A model generated the notes under the pieces. That model was given only the letters and a program-made list of their open reading frames with translations, was not told the origin of the DNA and did no database searches. Made by a program: the position numbers and the translations under genes. A DNA stretch of 28,931 nucleotides from a bacterium (GTDB taxonomy: Bacteria > JACRDZ01 > JAJRWM01), in assembly GCA_024276815.1 (NCBI GenBank), contig JAJRWM010000122.1, positions 1-28,931 on the forward strand. Direction: 5' to 3'. Shown here one piece after another: positions 25,569 to 28,931 of this stretch. The number at the start of each line of letters is the position of its first letter. Position 1 is the stretch's first letter.

Positions 25569-25597
25569 ATTATAACTTTTCACCATTTTTAACGCAA
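25569..25597 (-). promoter_or_regulatory. Predicted promoter for ppiD
   Basis: On the minus strand TTGCGT (25592-25597), a 17-base spacer and a perfect TATAAT (25569-25574). Transcription would start near 25562, about 40 bases upstream of the ATG. Confidence 0.5.
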
Positions 25598-25609
25598 ACT
25601 TTTTCCTGC

Positions 25610-25624
25610 CGCGTTAGTAACGCG
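25610..25624. repeat. Perfect 15-base palindrome upstream of the ppiD promoter
   Basis: CGCGTTA and TAACGCG flank a single central base. The site lies 12 bases upstream of the predicted -35. No T-run follows on either strand, so it is more like a protein-binding site than a terminator for rnj. Confidence 0.5.
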
Positions 25625-25657
25625 TCAGTGAAGTGGGGGAAGCAGGAGGCCGGTCCG

Positions 25658-27395
25658 TTAGATCTCAATGATGAAGGGCAAAATGACCGGGCGACGATTG
25701 GTCTTTTTAAAGATGAACTTACGGATAGCGTTGCGCACATTGGTCTTGGTAATTGTCCAGTCGCCGGACTCAATGGTCGTGCTGGATTCAATCACCCCGT
25801 TGGCGACCTGAATAATCTGGGTGATCATGCTATCGGATTCCTTGACGTGAATAAAGCCACGGGTAATGATATCAGGTTGCTGCACCAGCTTGCCGGTTTG
25901 TTTCTTAATGACCATGACCACGATAACCATGCCATCCTGAGAGAGATGCTGGCGGTCGCGTAAAACAACGTCTTCAATGTCGCCGACCCCCTTGCCGTCA
26001 ACAAAGACTTTCCCGGCCGAGACAGCCCCTCTCTTAAGCTTGCATTTACCGCTAGCGGTCAGATCCAGACGATCGCCATTCTCCATGATGAAAATGTTTT
26101 TCCGGGCAATGCCAACCGCCTCGGCTAACTGCCCGTGACGAATAAGATGACGATATTCACCGTGAATAGGAATGAAGTATTTGGGCTTGATCAGGTTCAG
26201 CACCAGCTTAAGGTCTTCTTTGCTGGCGTGGCCGGAGACGTGGATTTCAGAGACTTTCTCAAAAAAGACTTCCGCCCCCAGCTTAAACAGGTGATTAATG
26301 GTGCGGTTTATCGGGCGTTCGTTGCCCGGAATCATCTTGGCTGAGATTATTACGGTGTCACCGGGATCAATACTGATTTGCTTGTGAGTGCCGACAGCGA
26401 TCCGGGAGAGACTCGACATAGGCTCGCCCTGACTGCCGGTGGTTAAAACAACCACTTTCTTGGGCTGGGAATGTCGATATTGGTCAAGAGAAATCAAGAT
26501 TCCCTTCGGGATATTCAGATAGCCCAGCTTGTGGGCAATCTGACTGTTTCTTTCCATGCTGAGACCATTGATCAGGAGCTTACGGTTGTATTTATGAGCA
26601 ACGTTGATAACCTGCTGAATACGAGGTATACTCGACGAAAAAGCGGCGACAATGAGCTTCTTTTTCGCACTCCGGAATATTTCATCCAGCGCATCGCCGA
26701 CTTCTCTTTCCGAAATGGAATAACCTTCTTTCTCAACGTTGGTGCTGTCCGCCAGCAAGGCCAGAACGCCTTCCTGACCCAGCGCCGCCAGACGGTGAAA
26801 GTCAATAAGCTGACCGTCAATTGGCGTTTGGTCAATTTTGAAATCCCCGGTATGGATGATGATGCCAACCGGCGTTCTCAGGATAATGCCGACACAGTCA
26901 TAAGTGGAATGACTGACCCGAAAGAACTCCAAGGTAAACTTGCCCAGCTTTAAATTATCCTCCGGCGTTATCGGTATTAAAGTGGCCGATTTCAATATTT
27001 TATGTTCGTTAAGTTTGTGTTCCAAAAAACCCAGCGTGAGCCTGGTGCCATAGACCGGCACGTTGATTCTCTTTAACAGATAGGTCACGGCGCCGATATG
27101 ATCTTCATGGCCGTGAGTCAGAACAATAGCCTTGATTTTCTTGCGGTTTTCCTCAAGGTATGACATGTCGGGAATGACCAGATCAATGCCCAGCATTTCC
27201 TCTTCGGGGAACATCAGGCCGGTATCGACGATGACAATATCATTCTGATATTGATAGACCATCATGTTCTTGCCGATTTCACCCAGTCCCCCCCAAGGGT
27301 ATGATGGAAACCATATCTGTTTTCGGTTTACTGTTTCCCCCGGGTTTCAGGTTCTTTTTACTGAAATGATTTTTTTTGCCCGTTTTTGATTCCAT
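25658..27395 (-). pseudogene. rnj: Ribonuclease J with a one-base frameshift in its N-terminal region
   Basis: The gene begins at ATG 27395, 2 bases after dut, with a basic leader of about 28 residues as in other RNase J proteins. It reads VSIIPLGG and then hits TGA at 27279-27281. Removing one G from the run of seven (C7 at 27288-27294 on the plus strand) restores IIPLGGLGEIGKNMMVYQYQ and joins the remaining 535 codons, giving 578 residues. The rest is normal: HGHEDHIG catalytic motif near residue 94, beta-CASP region with TTGSQGEPMSS, VSGHASKEDL, IPIHGEYRHL and a C-terminal domain. RNase J is a 5'-3' exo- and endonuclease central to mRNA turnover. A restart at ATG 27265 would lack the first strands of the metallo-beta-lactamase fold. 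Confidence 0.9.
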
Positions 27396-27397
27396 AG

Positions 27398-27850
27398 CTA
27401 TTTGTGGCCGGTGTGACCGAAGCCGCCGGCATTCCTTTCTGTTTCTGACAACTCTTCCACTTCCCGCCAATCGATATAGTTTACTTTTTGTAAAACCATC
27501 TGGGCGATACGCGTCCCCCGGTCCAGTTCGAAGACCCGGTTGCCTAAGTTTATCATAATAATTTTTATTTCTCCCCGGTAATCGGAGTCAATGGTACCGG
27601 GGCTGTTTAATATTCCCATTCCATGCTTAAAAGCCAGTCCACTACGGGGACGAACCTGTATTTCATAACCGCGGGGAATCGCTACGGCAATACCGGTCGG
27701 CACGAGGACGGTCTCGCCGGGATGAATAGCGAGTTTTTGCTCAACAGCGGCGTAAAGGTCCATTCCCGAGGCCCCGTCAGTCATATAGCGGGGCAGGGGC
27801 AAATCTTCGCCATGCGGTAAACGTTTGAGGTTAACAATAATTTTAGTCAA
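27398..27850 (-). CDS. dut: dUTP diphosphatase
   Basis: 150 residues, probably from TTG 27848-27850, which directly follows the thyX TAA; no ATG fits and the start is inferred from the family N-terminus (IIVNLKRLPHGEDLPLPRY). All five trimeric dUTPase motifs are present: SGMDLYAA, PRSGLAFKHG, the uracil-binding GTIDSDYRGEI, RIAQMVL, and the C-terminal GGFGHTG arm. The enzyme hydrolyses dUTP to dUMP, which supplies ThyX and keeps uracil out of DNA. Pairing with thyX is a logical pathway unit. Confidence 0.95.
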   Translation of the reverse strand: MTKIIVNLKRLPHGEDLPLPRYMTDGASGMDLYAAVEQKLAIHPGETVLVPTGIAVAIPRGYEIQVRPRSGLAFKHGMGILNSPGTIDSDYRGEIKIIMINLGNRVFELDRGTRIAQMVLQKVNYIDWREVEELSETERNAGGFGHTGHK

Positions 27851-28543
27851 TTAGATACCCAAGGCCTCACGAGTGGGGTTTTTACCACAGCTCATTGATT
27901 CATCTTCATCGCAGAAGCCCAGACTTTCACACTTGGGCTGAAGATATCTTCCCAGCCCGGGACAGACAGAGTTCACCTGCCTGGCTATTTCCTCAAAAAG
28001 ATTCCTGATCTCCCACTGGGCCCGATCGCACAGGCGGATGGAGGAGGAATGAATCAGTTCCCGCAGGTTCATGGTCATGACTAGGTTGGTAGCACAGGCG
28101 TTTGGCAGAAGATAACGGGCATCCTCCGCCGGGATGTCCAGTTCCATTAAGCGCTGGTAGGCTTCGTATGATCTTTTTATTGAATCCAGAAAGAGTTCCC
28201 GCGCCTTGGCCTGTTATTTGACTTTGGGAGGAATGACCTTTTCCAGCTCTTTGTTAAAGGCGACATAACGCTGGCTCTGCTGGCTGAAGCTGGCAATGCG
28301 ATGTCGCACCAATTGGTGCGAACAGGCCCGGGAAATGCCGCTGATCGCGAAGACAAAGCTCACATGTTCAGCCACCGACATATGACCGGAGCCAATGGTT
28401 TTTTCAATCAGCGCGACCATTTTTTCCTCGCTGACCGTTTTTTTCCACATGGCGCCGGGGGTTCCCGGGGCGTAGCAGGTACGAGCCGCGGCGTAAATGG
28501 TTTTCAACGGTTGCGGAGTGTGGTTGATTAGCGCAACTTCCAT
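27851..28543 (-). pseudogene. thyX: Flavin-dependent thymidylate synthase ThyX interrupted by an in-frame TAA
   Basis: The frame opens at ATG 28543 with a strong GGAGG about 9 bases upstream and ends at TAA 27851-27853. Codon 110 is TAA (28214-28216), so a full product would need that codon to be sense (about 229 residues). The N-terminal half has the ThyX signature RHR...S at residues 80-90 ([11 protein letters not shown]) followed by QRYV. After the stop the same frame continues QAKARELFLDSIKRSYEAYQ, then EDARYLLPNACATNL and a MNLRELIH segment, as in intact ThyX. The C-terminal fragment alone starts at ATG 28147 but lacks the flavin/dUMP motif. ThyX makes dTMP from dUMP and is often essential where ThyA is absent. 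Error, real mutation and readthrough are all possible. Confidence 0.92.
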
Positions 28544-28606
28544 GCCGTTAGCCCTCCAGCGTTCTCAGTTGAGTTTCTTCCGGGAAGGGAATTTCTCTGG
28601 AGCCGG

Positions 28607-28846
28607 TCAAGCTTGCTTCTTGGCCACGGCCGCTTTGCTGGAATCGCTGAATTTTTTGTACTTACGCTCGAATCTCTCCACCCGGCCGGCAGTATCAACA
28701 AATTTTTGCTTCCCGGTAAAGAAGGGATGACAATTAGAGCAAATTTCAATTTTGAGATTGCCAATAGTGTTTCTGGTTTCGATGACCTGACCGCAGGCGC
28801 AGGTTATCGTCGCTTCCTTGTACTCTGGATGAATACCTTGTTTCAT
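28607..28846 (-). CDS. rpmE: Large ribosomal subunit protein bL31 (zinc-binding type)
   Basis: 79 residues from ATG 28846 with a GGTGGTG sequence about 8 bases upstream. The start [19 protein letters not shown], the [28 protein letters not shown] core and the cysteines of TCACG and CSNC show the zinc-binding (C+) form. A lysine/alanine-rich tail follows. It is the first gene of the presumed rpmE-thyX-dut-rnj operon, 63 bases ahead of thyX. Confidence 0.97.
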   Translation of the reverse strand: MKQGIHPEYKEATITCACGQVIETRNTIGNLKIEICSNCHPFFTGKQKFVDTAGRVERFERKYKKFSDSSKAAVAKKQA

Positions 28847-28883
28847 TGTTTACACCACCATTTGAATTTCTTAAAGAGCGGAT

Positions 28884-28912
28884 ATTGTAACATAAAAGTC
28901 CGCCGCAAACAA
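28884..28912 (-). promoter_or_regulatory. Predicted promoter for the rpmE-thyX-dut-rnj operon
   Basis: On the minus strand TACAAT (28884-28889) preceded by TGT, an extended -10, with a weak TTGTTT (28907-28912) 17 bases upstream. Transcription would start near 28877, about 31 bases before the rpmE ATG. Confidence 0.5.
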
Positions 28913-28931
28913 ATATTAATGATTCGATTAA

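Noticed and set aside
27279-27470. A separate 63-residue protein upstream of RNase J.
   Set aside because: Its C-terminal part from ATG 27395 is the true RNase J N-terminus read up to the frameshift; the part before it overlaps the end of dut.
27851-28147. A stand-alone 98-residue gene.
   Set aside because: It is the C-terminal half of ThyX in the same frame, without its own ribosome site or flavin motif.

Overview
The window reads as a chromosomal segment from an uncultured, anaerobic, diderm (Gram-negative-type) bacterium. The signs are an NADH-linked Hdr/Flx electron-transfer operon, molybdenum-cofactor genes, a PpiD-like periplasmic foldase, RNase J, ThyX rather than evidence of ThyA, and frequent GTG/TTG starts. 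Base composition looks roughly balanced. The sequence alone does not fix the phylum.

Layout. (1) 1-6682, minus strand: a four-gene envelope glycosylation operon with two DUF2723-type membrane glycosyltransferase-like proteins, a third multi-pass protein with a TPR tail, and a polyprenol-phosphate mannose synthase-like GT2. An extended -10 promoter sits upstream. (2) 6856-9308, minus: two overlapping CPA2-type cation/proton antiporters. (3) 9513-16115, plus: hdrC-hdrB-hdrA-flxD-flxC-flxB-flxA, a heterodisulfide-reductase-like module joined to an NAD(P)H-oxidising flavin/iron-sulfur module. (4) 16361-18689, minus: moeA, mobB and a SAM methyltransferase; then a separate zinc-ribbon methyltransferase at 18794-19711. 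(5) 19904-20535, plus: tRNA-Val, tRNA-Asp, an HU-type gene and tRNA-Phe, followed by a possible integrase scrap. (6) 20865-24068, plus: a TerB-like protein, a histidine kinase and an NtrC-type sigma-54 activator. (7) 24065-28846, minus: ppiD-like foldase, then rnj, dut, thyX and rpmE.

The most striking feature is that four otherwise well-preserved genes are each broken by a single lesion. flxC has an in-frame TAA at codon 121. flxA has an in-frame TAG 12 codons before its expected end. thyX has an in-frame TAA at codon 110. rnj has one extra G in a seven-G run inside its conserved N-terminal motif. In every case the downstream sequence resumes a recognisable family sequence. TAA and TAG both end other genes here, including flxB, whose TAA lies inside the start of flxA, so a wholesale code change is not supported. 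Consensus sequence error, very recent mutation, or recoding/suppression remain possible.

Functionally, the Hdr/Flx operon would pass electrons from NADH through FlxA and the iron-sulfur subunits to HdrA, where flavin-based bifurcation to ferredoxin and a thiol/disulfide acceptor is the known family chemistry. The glycosylation operon pairs a lipid-linked sugar donor synthase with several candidate lipid-dependent transferases, which suggests extracytoplasmic glycosylation. No CRISPR array, rRNA gene or intact insertion sequence was seen.
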